Source: Diaphorobacter nitroreducens (lineage in GTDB: Bacteria; Pseudomonadota; Gammaproteobacteria; Burkholderiales; Burkholderiaceae_C). Taken from it: a stretch of 55,421 nt of DNA. Under the pieces are notes generated by a model. That model worked only from the letters and a program-made list of their open reading frames with translations, was not told the origin of the DNA and did no database searches. The position numbers were made by a program, and so were the translations under genes. Position 1 is the first letter of the stretch. Each line of letters opens with the position of its first letter. The DNA is taken from the NCBI GenBank assembly GCA_003755025.1, contig RJVL01000010.1:1-55421 (forward strand), read 5' to 3'. Positions 1 to 11,301 of this stretch are shown here, in pieces.

Positions 1-107
1 TTCATGCTCATCTTCACGTTCGCGATGTCTACGCCCGTGCCGTCCGACTTCACCCGGACCTTCACGTTGTAGTCCACCACGCGCTTGACGGGGACGAGGA
101 TTTTCAT
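1..107 (-). CDS. etfB: Electron transfer flavoprotein beta subunit, N-terminal fragment (cut by window edge)
   Basis: Only the first 35 residues are inside the window. They begin [19 protein letters not shown] and continue [16 protein letters not shown], which is the very conserved N-terminus of EtfB. EtfB pairs with EtfA, binds AMP, and carries electrons from acyl-CoA dehydrogenases to ETF:quinone oxidoreductase. It is the last visible gene of a long leftward operon containing two acyl-CoA dehydrogenases, so it would serve as their electron acceptor. It lies 21 bp downstream of the nitronate monooxygenase gene. The start is preceded by an AGAGAC ribosome-binding sequence. The identification is firm despite the truncation. 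Confidence 0.9.
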   Translation of the reverse strand, partial: MKILVPVKRVVDYNVKVRVKSDGTGVDIANVKMSM

Positions 108-128
108 AACAAGTCTCTTTCTGCTGGG

Positions 129-2110
<1,982 letters not shown>

Positions 2111-2130
2111 GACGTCTCCTAGAATAAAAA

Positions 2131-2181
2131 AAGGTTCCAGCGCTTACCCATCAAGCGCTGGCAGCTATCTTTTAGATAGCT
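2131..2181 (+). repeat. Palindromic repeat, copy A (intergenic)
   Basis: One member of the dispersed ~60-bp palindromic repeat family of this window. The core is CCAGCGCTT (2137-2145), a 7-nt loop, and AAGCGCTGG (2153-2161), a perfect 9-bp stem. It is followed by the conserved right tail GCAGCTATCTTTTAGATAGC. It fills the gap between the Bug gene and the CoA-transferase gene and its right end touches the CoA-transferase stop codon. Confidence 0.8.
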
Positions 2182-3416
2182 CACTGCGGCGGCAGCGTGA
2201 GCACGCCCTGCGCCTGCAAGGCCTGCAGCTGCTCATCGCTGAGCGCCAGCAGCCGGTGCAAGACCTCACGCGTGCCCTCTCCCAGCGTGGGCGGGGCATT
2301 GCGGATCGGCAGGCGCTGGCCGTCCAGCCGGTACGGCGGCGCGAACACCGGCGTGGTGCCCTCGACGGGGTGCGGCATGTCCTGCACCAGGCGGCCGCGG
2401 CGCGTGCGCTCGCTGGTCAGCGCTTCGTGCAGGCCTGCCACCTTGCCGCAGGGGATGCCGGCCGCGGTCAGGCGCTGCAGCAGCAGGTCGCGCGGGAAGG
2501 TGGCGATCAGCTCCTTGAGCATGGGACCCAGCTCCAGCCGGTGCTTGGCGCGGTTCACGTTGGTGGCAAAGCGCGGGTCCTCGACGATGTCGGGCCGCTC
2601 GATCACCTGGCGGCAGAACTTGTCGAACTGCGCGTTGTTGCCCACTGCAATGATCAGCGGGCCGTCAGCGGAGTCGTACATGCCGTACGGCACGATGGAC
2701 GGGTGCGCGTTGCCGTAGCGCTCGGGGTCGTGGCCGAGCTTGAGCGCGTCCAGGCCGTAATAGCCGGTGATGGTGAGGCCGCAGTCGTACAGCGCCATCT
2801 CGATCAGGCGCCCGCGCCCCGTTCTGCTGCGCTGGAACAGCGCCGCCAGCACGGCCTGGCCGGCGTACATGCCGGTCATCAGGTCCACCACGGCGACACC
2901 GAACTTCAGCGGCGGCGTGCCCGCCTCGCCGTTGAGCGCCATGAGGCCGGTCTCGCCCTGGATCACCAGGTCGTAGCCGGGGCGCTTGGCCTCGGGGCCG
3001 CTGGTGTCGTAGCCGGCCACGGCGCAGTAGATGAGGTCGGGCTTGAGGGCCTTGAGCTGCTCGTAGCCCAGGCCCAGCTTCTCGGCGCCACCGGTCTTGA
3101 AGTTGTGGATCACCACGTCGCACTGCGGCAGCAGCTCGTGGACGATCTTCAGCCCCTCGGGGCTTTGCAGGTCGAGGGTGATGGACCGCTTGTTGCGGTT
3201 CATGCTGTTGTAGTAGGTGGTCTCGGTCTTGCCGATGCGCATGCCCCAGTCGCGGGTATCGTCGCCGCGACCCGGGTGTTCCACCTTGATGACCTCGGCC
3301 CCCAGGTCCGCCAGTACCTGGCCGCACAGCGGCCCGGCGAACACGCGGGAAAGATCAAGCACCCTCACGCCGTCGAGCGGAAAGTCGATGTCGTGGGTCG
3401 GTGCGTTGGATGCCAT
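2181..3416 (-). CDS. Class III CoA-transferase (CaiB/BaiF family)
   Basis: 411 residues from the start MASNAPTHDIDF, chosen because the family consensus LDGVRVLDLSRVFAGP follows directly; upstream in-frame sequence is the neighbouring gene's shadow. Class III transferases move CoA between carboxylic acids through an aspartyl-CoA thioester. The aspartate in GVAVVDLMTGMYAG (Asp178) sits where the catalytic Asp is found. Other family blocks are ADLGAEVIKVEHPGRGDDTR and NRNKRSITLDL. The gene lies 35 bp downstream of the crotonase gene in the leftward operon. It probably activates the dicarboxylate or other acid fed into the beta-oxidation enzymes, since no acyl-CoA ligase is present in this operon (inference). 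Confidence 0.9.
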   Translation of the reverse strand: MASNAPTHDIDFPLDGVRVLDLSRVFAGPLCGQVLADLGAEVIKVEHPGRGDDTRDWGMRIGKTETTYYNSMNRNKRSITLDLQSPEGLKIVHELLPQCDVVIHNFKTGGAEKLGLGYEQLKALKPDLIYCAVAGYDTSGPEAKRPGYDLVIQGETGLMALNGEAGTPPLKFGVAVVDLMTGMYAGQAVLAALFQRSRTGRGRLIEMALYDCGLTITGYYGLDALKLGHDPERYGNAHPSIVPYGMYDSADGPLIIAVGNNAQFDKFCRQVIERPDIVEDPRFATNVNRAKHRLELGPMLKELIATFPRDLLLQRLTAAGIPCGKVAGLHEALTSERTRRGRLVQDMPHPVEGTTPVFAPPYRLDGQRLPIRNAPPTLGEGTREVLHRLLALSDEQLQALQAQGVLTLPPQ

Positions 3417-3451
3417 GGGCTTGTCTCCTTGGATATCGGCCAATACGAAAA

Positions 3452-4282
3452 TCAGTGCGCGCCGCGCAGTTTCGTGTAATCGGGTGCGCGCTTTTCCAGA
3501 AAGGCCCCGATGCCCTCGCGCGATTCGGCGGTCTCCTGCGCGCGCACCATGCACTGCGCCTCCAGCTCCAGCTGCTGCTCCAGCGTGTTGCGCGGCGCGG
3601 CGCGGCACAGCTCCTTGATGCGGGCCATGGTCCACGCGGGGCCGCTGGCCACCTGCGCGGCCAGCGCCACCGCATCGGCCAGTGCCTGCCCGGGCTCGCA
3701 CAGCCGGTTCACCGGGCCGAGCTGGTGCATGCGCTCGCCGCTGATGCGCTCACCCGTCAGGCACAGCTCGGTGAGCACCTGGCGGGAGACGAACTCGGCC
3801 AGGAAAGCCGTGGCGCCGCCGTCGGGCGTGAGGCCCACCTTGACGTAGGCCACGGAGAACACCGCGTTCTTTGCCGCCACCAGCATGTCGCAGGCCAGCG
3901 CCAGCGACAGGCCGGCGCCCGCGGCCGCGCCCTCCACCGCGGCGATCACGGGCTTGGGGCAGTCACGCACGGCGCGGATCAGGTCGTGCAGGCCTTCCAG
4001 CTTGGCGCGGCGCTCCGCGATGGGCAGCTCGCGGCGCTTGGCCAGCTGGCGCAGATCGCCGCCTGCGCAGAAGTGCCCGCCCTCACCGGTCAGCACCACG
4101 GCGCCGATGGTGGGGTCTGCCACCGCGTCCACCAGGGCCTGGGTGACGGCGGCATAGAACGCGGGCGACAACGCATTGCGCGCCGCCACATTGTTGTGGG
4201 ACAACACGAGCACCGCGCCTTCGCGGCGGGTGAGCAGGACGCCGTCTGGCGCGCCATCCAGGGCTTTGTCGGTCACGGGCAT
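3452..4282 (-). CDS. Enoyl-CoA hydratase/isomerase (crotonase) family protein
   Basis: 276 residues with the crotonase fold. The oxyanion-hole segments are HFCAGGDLRQL (70-80) and EGAAAGAGLSLALACD (117-132). The first catalytic glutamate of classical hydratases, normally in this second segment, is absent (Leu/Ser there). The second position reads VGLTPDGG with Asp154, the pattern of PaaG-type isomerases and of proteins annotated as alternative oxepin-CoA hydrolase in Comamonadaceae. It therefore more likely acts as a delta-3,delta-2-enoyl-CoA isomerase-like or ring-opening enzyme than a plain hydratase. It ends with the family's FLEKRAPDYTKL. It lies between the small acyl-CoA dehydrogenase and the CoA-transferase in the operon. 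Confidence 0.85.
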   Translation of the reverse strand: MPVTDKALDGAPDGVLLTRREGAVLVLSHNNVAARNALSPAFYAAVTQALVDAVADPTIGAVVLTGEGGHFCAGGDLRQLAKRRELPIAERRAKLEGLHDLIRAVRDCPKPVIAAVEGAAAGAGLSLALACDMLVAAKNAVFSVAYVKVGLTPDGGATAFLAEFVSRQVLTELCLTGERISGERMHQLGPVNRLCEPGQALADAVALAAQVASGPAWTMARIKELCRAAPRNTLEQQLELEAQCMVRAQETAESREGIGAFLEKRAPDYTKLRGAH

Positions 4283-4287
4283 CTCCT

Positions 4288-4352
4288 ATGCTATTTATTT
4301 TGTAGCTATCCGCGCTTGATGCGCAATGGCTCGTGGCTATTTTTATGCTTAA
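4288..4352 (-). repeat. Palindromic repeat, copy B (degenerate, intergenic)
   Basis: Degenerate member of the repeat family in reverse orientation. Read on the minus strand it keeps TTGCGCATCAAGCGC and the right tail GGATAGCTACAAAATAAATAGCAT. It fills the spacer between the crotonase start and the stop of the small acyl-CoA dehydrogenase. A weak bulged hairpin (CCCCTCTT / AAGAAGGGG, about 4354-4376) follows it. Confidence 0.65.
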
Positions 4353-4391
4353 CCCCCTCTTCCAACGAAGAAGGGGCTCCAGAGAACCGCC

Positions 4392-5522
4392 TCAGGCCGC
4401 CAGGGCCATGAAGCGCTGCAGGTGGTGGTCCTCGTCGCCAAACTGGTGGTCGATCATCACCAGGCGCTTGGCGTAGTGCGCCAGCGGCAGTTCCCAGGTC
4501 ATGCCGATGCCGCCGTGCAGCTGGATGCTCTCCTCGGCCACCTGCGTGCCCACGTAGCCCACGGTGTACTTGGCGGCGGACAGCGCCCGGTCGCGCGCGG
4601 CCCCCTGGGCGTTGTCGATGGCGTCGGCGGCGTTGATCACGGCCGAGCGCGCCTGCTCGACTTCCAGCAGCAGGTCGGCCATGCGGTGCTGCAGGGCCTG
4701 GAAGGTGCCGATGGCCACGCCGAACTGCTTGCGCGTGCGCAGGTATTCCAGCGTCTGGTCCTTGGCCACGTCCATCGCGCCCAGCGACTCGGCGGACAGC
4801 GCCAGCAGCGCATAGCCCGCGATGTGCTGCAGCACGGCGTGGCCCTCGCCCTCGGCGCCCAGCAGCGCGTCGGCCGGCAGTTGCACATTGTTGAAGGTGA
4901 GTTCGGCCGCACGGCCGCCCTCGAAGCGGTTGTAGGCGCGCTTGGCAATACCGGCCGCGTTGCCATCGACCAGGAACAGGCTGATGCCCGCCTCGTCCAG
5001 CGGCCCGCAGGCCGTGCGTGCCGAGACCAGCAGCAGGTCGGCCTTCTCGCCGAAGGCCACCACGCCCTTGGCGCCGTTCAGCTCCCAACCGCTGGCCGTG
5101 CGTGCGGCAGTGGTGGTCACGCGGTTCAGCTCGTAGTGGCCGCCGGGCTCGTCATGCGCCAGCGCGGCGATGGCGGTGCCGGCCACGAGGTCTTCCAGCC
5201 GCGCCTTCTGCGCGTCGCTGCCCGCGGCGATCAGCGCCTGGCCCACCACCAGCGCGCCCAGCAGGGGTTCGGCCACCAGGCCGCGGCCCAGGCTCTCGAA
5301 CACCACGCTGATGTCAAAGCCCGCGCCGCCAAAGCCGCCTTCGGACTCGGGAAACAGCGCGCCGATGGCGCCCAGTTCGGCCAGCTGCGCATACACCTGC
5401 GGGCTGTGGCCCTCGTCGCCATAGGCGATGCGGTTGCGCGCCTCGATGGCGTACTGCTCGGAGACGAAGCGGCCGAGCGTGTCCGCCAGCATGCGGCGGT
5501 CTTCGGTGTGTGCGAAGTTCAT
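4392..5522 (-). CDS. Acyl-CoA dehydrogenase, PimD-like (small subunit type)
   Basis: 376 residues. Starts MNFAHTEDRRMLADTLGRFV and shows the acyl-CoA dehydrogenase layout: N-terminal helical domain with FPESEGGFGGAGFD, a middle beta domain, and the C-terminal helical domain ending IQLHGGIGMTWELPLAHYAKR. The middle FAD/substrate segment is weak (AHDEPGGHYELN instead of a classical SEPGAGSD), as in the small pimeloyl-CoA dehydrogenase subunit family. It is encoded 25 bp after the larger partner, so the two probably form a heteromer that oxidises a dicarboxyl-CoA or related thioester, passing electrons to ETF encoded at the operon's distal end. The substrate is inferred from synteny with the Rhodopseudomonas pim operon, not from residues. 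Confidence 0.85.
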   Translation of the reverse strand: MNFAHTEDRRMLADTLGRFVSEQYAIEARNRIAYGDEGHSPQVYAQLAELGAIGALFPESEGGFGGAGFDISVVFESLGRGLVAEPLLGALVVGQALIAAGSDAQKARLEDLVAGTAIAALAHDEPGGHYELNRVTTTAARTASGWELNGAKGVVAFGEKADLLLVSARTACGPLDEAGISLFLVDGNAAGIAKRAYNRFEGGRAAELTFNNVQLPADALLGAEGEGHAVLQHIAGYALLALSAESLGAMDVAKDQTLEYLRTRKQFGVAIGTFQALQHRMADLLLEVEQARSAVINAADAIDNAQGAARDRALSAAKYTVGYVGTQVAEESIQLHGGIGMTWELPLAHYAKRLVMIDHQFGDEDHHLQRFMALAA

Positions 5523-5547
5523 GTGCTTTTCTTCCCGCGCGGTTCGG

Positions 5548-6747
5548 TCACAGGCCCAGGATCATCTTGGAGATGATGTTCTTCTGGATTTCGTTGGAGC
5601 CGCCGAAGATCGACAGCTTGCGGTAGTTGAAGTAGCTGGCCGCGGCGGTGGCCGCCTCGTCGATGCCGCCCACGGGCGCCTCGTTCCAGCCCTCGTACTG
5701 GGCCTCGTCGATGTAGGGCACGGCATACGGCCCCATGGCGCGGCGGATCAGCGACAGGATTTCCTGGCGGATCTCGGTGCCGCGGATCTTCAGCATGGAG
5801 CTTTCCGCACCGGGCACGCCGCCGCCGGCCACGGCGGCGATCACGCGCAGGTTGGTGGTCTTCATGTTTTCCAGGTCGATCTCCACGCGCGCCATGCGCG
5901 CGGCGAACAGCGGGTCCTGGCTCAAAGGCTTGCCGTTCTTGTGCACCTTGGCGGCGATGACCTTGAGCTTGGCCAGCGCCGAGATGCAAAAGCCCACGCC
6001 GGCGATGCCGGTGCGCTCATACGTCAGCAGGTACTTGGCGTAGGTCCAGCCCTTGTTCTCTTCGCCGACCAGGTTTTCCACGGGCACCTTCACGTCGGTG
6101 AAGAAGACTTCGTTGACTTCCTTGTCGCCGTCCAGCGTGCGGATGGGGCGCAGCTCCACGCCGGGCGCCGTCATGTCCACCAGCAGGAAGCTGATACCGG
6201 CCTGCGCCTTGGCGTCCTTGTTGGTGCGCACCAGGCAGAAGATCATGTTGGCGTGCTGGCCCTGGGTGGTCCAGGTCTTTTGCCCGTTGACGATGTAGTG
6301 GTCGCCGTCGCGCACGGCCGTGGTCTTGACCGAGGCCAGATCCGAGCCCGCGCCAGGCTCCGAATAGCCCTGGCACCACCAGTCATCGCCGTTCAGGATG
6401 CGGGGCAGCCAGTACTTTTTTTGCTGCTCGTTGCCGTACTTGATCAGCACCGGGCCGAGCATGTTCACGCCAAACGGCACGATGCGCGGGCCGCCGGCCA
6501 GCGCGCATTCGGTGTCGAAGATGAACTTCTGCACCGCGCCCCAGCCGGGGCCGCCGTGCTCCTGGGGCCAATGGTTGGCCAGCCAGCCGCGCTCGTTGAG
6601 GATGGCGTGCCATTCCTCCTGGTCTTCCTTGGTCAGGCGCTGGCCGGCCTTGACCTTGGCGGCGATGCGCGCGGGCAGCTTGTCTTTCAGGAACGCACGC
6701 ACTTCGTCGCGAAATGCCTGCTCCTCGGGGGTGAATTGCAGATCCAT
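5548..6747 (-). CDS. Acyl-CoA dehydrogenase, PimC-like (large subunit type)
   Basis: 399 residues from MDLQFTPEEQAFRDEVRAFL. An in-frame Met eight codons upstream is rejected because it overlaps the thiolase end and GAAGAGA serves as the Shine-Dalgarno for the chosen start. Domains follow the acyl-CoA dehydrogenase order: N-terminal helical region with GWLANHWPQEHGGPGW, the FAD/substrate loop [15 protein letters not shown], and the C-terminal domain ending FGGSNEIQKNIISKMILGL. This sequence type matches the pimeloyl-CoA dehydrogenase large subunit family. The gene is 10 bp downstream of the thiolase and 25 bp upstream of the PimD-like partner, indicating co-translation and a probable two-subunit enzyme. 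Confidence 0.88.
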   Translation of the reverse strand: MDLQFTPEEQAFRDEVRAFLKDKLPARIAAKVKAGQRLTKEDQEEWHAILNERGWLANHWPQEHGGPGWGAVQKFIFDTECALAGGPRIVPFGVNMLGPVLIKYGNEQQKKYWLPRILNGDDWWCQGYSEPGAGSDLASVKTTAVRDGDHYIVNGQKTWTTQGQHANMIFCLVRTNKDAKAQAGISFLLVDMTAPGVELRPIRTLDGDKEVNEVFFTDVKVPVENLVGEENKGWTYAKYLLTYERTGIAGVGFCISALAKLKVIAAKVHKNGKPLSQDPLFAARMARVEIDLENMKTTNLRVIAAVAGGGVPGAESSMLKIRGTEIRQEILSLIRRAMGPYAVPYIDEAQYEGWNEAPVGGIDEAATAAASYFNYRKLSIFGGSNEIQKNIISKMILGL

Positions 6748-6757
6748 GGGAGTCTCT

Positions 6758-7957
<1,200 letters not shown>

Positions 7958-7981
7958 GGCGGGTCTCCTGGGTGTCTCGGG

Positions 7982-8095
7982 ATGCTGTGTTTTTGATAGC
8001 TGCTAGCGCTTGTTCAATGGGCCTTCAAGCATGAAAACCCCTTTAAACCTTTGAATGACAAGCGCTGACAGCTCCTGTTTTTGATAATCGGCCAG
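7982..8095. repeat. Palindromic repeat, copy C (inverted pair)
   Basis: Two family members in opposite orientation fill the spacer before the thiolase. The left one reads GATAGCTGCTAGCGCTTGTTCAA; the right one reads TTGAATGACAAGCGCTGACAGCTC then TGTTTTTGATA. The whole stretch can fold back on itself around a centre holding CCCCTTTAAACC. It lies between two genes that appear co-transcribed. Confidence 0.75.
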
Positions 8096-8099
8096 AGAA

Positions 8100-10217
8100 T
8101 CAAGCTGCCTTGTTCAGGCTGTCGAAGTTGCGGCCCTCGGCCACCAGCTGTTCCAGCAGCGGCGCGGGCTTCCAGAACAGCGGGTCTTCCTTGGCGAAGG
8201 CGCGGATGTCGGCCAGCACCTTGTCCAGGCCCGTCATGTCGGCCCACTTCATCGGGCCGCCGCGCCAGCGCGGAAAACCGTAGCCGGACAGGAAGGTCAC
8301 GTCCACATCCAGCGGGCGCAGGGCAATGCCCTCTTGCACCACCTTGGCGCCTTCGTTGACCATGGCGGCCATGTAGCGGCGCATGATCTCGTCGGCCGTG
8401 AATTGGCGCGGCGTGATGCCCTTCCTGGCGCGCTCGGCGTCCACGATGGCCAGCACCTCGGGGTCGGGCTGGCCCACGCGGGCGCCCTGCGGGTAGAGGT
8501 AAAAGCCCCGGCCGGTCTTCTGGCCGAACCAGCCGCGCTCGCAAACGCGGTCGGCCACCTCGACGTAGCGGGCCTGAGGGTCGCGCGTGGCGGCGCGCCG
8601 CTTGCGCGTGGCCCAGCCGATGTCGCCACCGGCCAGGTCGGTCACCTGGAACGGGCCCATCGCAAAGCCGAAGCCGCGCACGGCCTCGTCGATCTCGTAG
8701 GGGCTGGCGCCGTCTTCCATCAGGTAGTCAGCCGCCTGCTTGTACACGGCCAGGATGCGGTTGCCGATGAAGCCGTCGCACACGCCGGCGCGCACGGGCA
8801 CCTTCTTCATCTTCTTGGCCAGCTCGAAGGCGGTGGCCACCACGTCGGCGCTCACCTTGGCGGGTACCACGATCTCCAGCAGCTTCATGATGTTGGCCGG
8901 GCTGAAGAAATGCAGGCCGATCACGTCCTGCGGGCGGCGAGTGACGGCGGCGATGGCGTCGATGTCGAGGTAGGAGGTGTTGGTGGCCAGCACCGCGCCC
9001 GGCTTGCAGACGCGGTCCAGCTCCTGGAACACGGCCTTCTTGACATCGATGTCCTCGAACACGGCCTCGATCACCAGGTCCACATCCTGGATGTCGTCGT
9101 AGGAGGTGCTGGGCGTGTAGCGCGCCAGGATCGCGGCCTTGGCCTGCTCGGTCATGCGGCCCTTGGCGATCAGGCCGTCGTAGACCTTCTCGACGTTCTT
9201 GCGGCCGCGCGCGATGGACTCGGCGTCGCGCTCGATCATGGTCACGGTGAGGCCGGCGTCCAGCGCGGCCACGGTGATGCCTGCCCCCATGGTGCCGCCG
9301 CCGATGATGGCGATCTTGGCAAAGTGGCGCGGCGCGGCGGCCTGCGCCTCGGGGATCTTGGCGGTCTCGCGCTCGGCGAAGAACGCGTGCACCAGGCCCT
9401 GGCGCTGCGGGCTGTTCAGGCATTCGACGAACAGCGCGCGCTCCTTGGCGATGCCCTCGTCGAACGGCAGCTCCACAGCGGCGCGCACGCATTCCACGAT
9501 CTTGCCGGGCGAGAACAGGCCGCGGGTCTTCTTGGCGGTCTCAAGCGCCAGCGCGTCCAGCTCGGCCAGCGCGGCGGCCTGGTCGGCAATCTTCAGGTCC
9601 CGCGTGCGGCGCGGCTGCGCGCCCTGGGCCAGCAGCTCGTTGGCGTAGGCCAGGCCGGCGGCCACGGGGTCGGAGCCTTCGACCAGTCGGTCCACCAGGC
9701 CCGCCGCGGCGGCGGCCTTGGCGCTCAAATGCTTGCCGCTGAGCATCAGCTCGGCTGCCGCCTTCACGCCCATCAGGCGCGGCGCGCGCTGGGTGCCGCC
9801 GGCGCCGGGCAGCAGGCCCAGGTTCACCTCGGGCAGGCCCAGGCTGGCCGCGGGCAAGGCCAGGCGGTAGTGCGCGGACAGCGCCACTTCCAGCCCGCCG
9901 CCCAGCGCGGCGCCGTGGATGGCGGCGACCACCAGCTTGCCGCAGGACTCCAGGCGGTTGCACACCTCGGGCAGCGACGGCGGCACCGGGGGCTTGCCGA
10001 ACTCGCGGATGTCGGCACCGGCGATGAAGGCCTTGCCCTCGCCCACGATCAGCAGGGCGCGCACGGCGGCGTCGCCCTCGGCCTGCTCCACCGCGGCCAG
10101 CAGGCCGGCGCGCACCGCCTGCCCCAGGGCATTGACGGGCGGGTTGTTGATGCTGACCACCAGCACCGCGCCTTCGCGGCGGGTCTGGACTTCAGGGGCC
10201 TGGGCGGCAGGGCTCAT
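8100..10217 (-). CDS. Fused enoyl-CoA hydratase / 3-hydroxyacyl-CoA dehydrogenase (FadB/FadJ/PimF type)
   Basis: 705 residues, two-domain beta-oxidation enzyme. The N-terminal crotonase domain (about 10-190) keeps the oxyanion-hole motif AFIAGADIREF (63-73) and both catalytic glutamates: Glu110 in LGGGLEVAL and Glu130 in LGLPEVNLGLLPGAGGTQ. The NAD-binding 3-hydroxyacyl-CoA dehydrogenase domain starts at about 300 with KIAIIGGGTMGAGIT; the catalytic His lies in VIGLHFFSPANIMKLLEIV. A C-terminal dehydrogenase dimerisation domain follows, ending GYGFPRWRGGPMKWAD. It hydrates enoyl-CoA and oxidises the product. First gene of the leftward operon, with a promoter/operator region toward the divergent LysR gene. 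Counterpart of PimF. Confidence 0.93.
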   Translation of the reverse strand: MSPAAQAPEVQTRREGAVLVVSINNPPVNALGQAVRAGLLAAVEQAEGDAAVRALLIVGEGKAFIAGADIREFGKPPVPPSLPEVCNRLESCGKLVVAAIHGAALGGGLEVALSAHYRLALPAASLGLPEVNLGLLPGAGGTQRAPRLMGVKAAAELMLSGKHLSAKAAAAAGLVDRLVEGSDPVAAGLAYANELLAQGAQPRRTRDLKIADQAAALAELDALALETAKKTRGLFSPGKIVECVRAAVELPFDEGIAKERALFVECLNSPQRQGLVHAFFAERETAKIPEAQAAAPRHFAKIAIIGGGTMGAGITVAALDAGLTVTMIERDAESIARGRKNVEKVYDGLIAKGRMTEQAKAAILARYTPSTSYDDIQDVDLVIEAVFEDIDVKKAVFQELDRVCKPGAVLATNTSYLDIDAIAAVTRRPQDVIGLHFFSPANIMKLLEIVVPAKVSADVVATAFELAKKMKKVPVRAGVCDGFIGNRILAVYKQAADYLMEDGASPYEIDEAVRGFGFAMGPFQVTDLAGGDIGWATRKRRAATRDPQARYVEVADRVCERGWFGQKTGRGFYLYPQGARVGQPDPEVLAIVDAERARKGITPRQFTADEIMRRYMAAMVNEGAKVVQEGIALRPLDVDVTFLSGYGFPRWRGGPMKWADMTGLDKVLADIRAFAKEDPLFWKPAPLLEQLVAEGRNFDSLNKAA

Positions 10218-10265
10218 GCGTACGTCTCCGGTGTCTCGTAACGGAAAAGTCGCATTCTTGTTCTG

Positions 10266-10309
10266 ATAATGGTTCTTTACAATCCACAGTCAAATTGACA
10301 GAGCGTCAA
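10266..10309 (-). promoter_or_regulatory. Probable promoter and LysR operator for the leftward catabolic operon
   Basis: On the minus strand TTGACT (10288-10293) and CATTAT (10266-10271) form a -35/-10 pair with 16-bp spacing. Two overlapping inverted repeats cover the -35 box: GTCAA-A-TTGAC (10289-10299) and TTGAC-N5-GTCAA (10295-10309). Placement between divergent LysR and target genes is the standard arrangement for LysR-type operators. The boxes are seen; their function is inferred. Confidence 0.5.
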
Positions 10310-10349
10310 ATCTTTTTGAACAAATACCTACCTTCCACCGGAGCCTGAC

Positions 10350-11288
10350 ATGGACCTGAATGCCCTGACCCTGCTGGTGGAGATCGTGGACAGCGGCAAC
10401 CTGAGCCAGGCCGCGCGCAAGCTGAAGATGACCCGCGCCAACGTCAGCTACCACCTGGCGCAGCTGGAGAAGTCGCTGGGCGTGCAGCTGGTCAAGCGCA
10501 CCACGCGCCGCGTGGAGCCCACCGAGGTGGGGCTGCGCCTGTATGAACATGGCCGCAATGTGCGCAACGAGTTGGCCGCCGCACAGGAGACCATCACCAG
10601 CCTGGGCCAGGAGCTGCGCGGGCGCGTGGGCATCAGCGTGCCCAGCGGCTACGGCCAGATGGTGATGAGCGACTGGATGATCGAGTTCAAGCAGCTGTAC
10701 CCGGGCATCGTGCTGGACGTGCTGTTCGAGAACCGCGCCGACAACCTGCGCGACGAGGTGGACATCGCCATCCGCGTGATCCAGGAGCCGCCGCTGTCGG
10801 TGGTGGCGCGCAGCCTGGGCGATGTGCGCTATGTGGCATGCGCGTCTCTGGACTACGCCGCGCGCCACGGCCTGCCGCGCACGCTGCTGGAGCTGCGCAA
10901 TGCCCCGGTGATCACGGCCGGCGTGATGGGGCGCCAGTTGCGCCTGGCGGCCTACCAGGGGCTGGAGCGGCAAGAGGTGATGCTGGAGCCCACACTGATC
11001 TCAGAGCACTTTCCCTTCCTGCGCCAGGGTGTGTTGGCGGGCTTGGGCGTGGGCGTGGTGCCGGACTATGTGGTGCAGGACAAGATCGCCAGCGGCGAGG
11101 TGCTGACCGCGCTGCAGGAATACCGCCTGAGCATCTTCGGCACCCACATGTACTTGCTGTACATGCCCAACCGGCACCAGACGCGCGCGGTGCGCACCTG
11201 CATCGACTTCCTGTTGGCCAAGGCCGGCCGCAGTGCGCTGCCGCCCGCCCCGCAGGCGGCGCCAGAGGCAGCAGCGACCGGCGGTTGA
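10350..11288 (+). CDS. LysR family transcriptional regulator
   Basis: 312 residues. The N-terminal winged helix-turn-helix is clear: DLNALTLLVEIVDSGNLSQAARKL with the recognition helix region TRANVSYHLAQLEKSLGVQLVKRTTRRVEPTE. A type 2 periplasmic-binding-like effector domain follows (about 90-295), for example LRGRVGISVPSGYGQMV and GVLAGLGVGVVPDYVV. The C-terminus is an Ala/Pro-rich tail. It is transcribed divergently from the dicarboxylate-type beta-oxidation operon, with 132 bp containing paired TTGAC/GTCAA inverted repeats in between. It most likely controls that operon in response to a pathway acid or CoA ester, and itself by autoregulation (inference from position). Confidence 0.92.
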   Translation: MDLNALTLLVEIVDSGNLSQAARKLKMTRANVSYHLAQLEKSLGVQLVKRTTRRVEPTEVGLRLYEHGRNVRNELAAAQETITSLGQELRGRVGISVPSGYGQMVMSDWMIEFKQLYPGIVLDVLFENRADNLRDEVDIAIRVIQEPPLSVVARSLGDVRYVACASLDYAARHGLPRTLLELRNAPVITAGVMGRQLRLAAYQGLERQEVMLEPTLISEHFPFLRQGVLAGLGVGVVPDYVVQDKIASGEVLTALQEYRLSIFGTHMYLLYMPNRHQTRAVRTCIDFLLAKAGRSALPPAPQAAPEAAATGG

Positions 11289-11301
11289 TCGCCGGTCGGG
11301 T

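Noticed and set aside
4351-4380. Hairpin CCCCTCTT/AAGAAGGGG as an operon terminator
   Set aside because: The stem is bulged, there is no clear U-tract on the minus strand, and the genes on both sides appear to belong to one operon.
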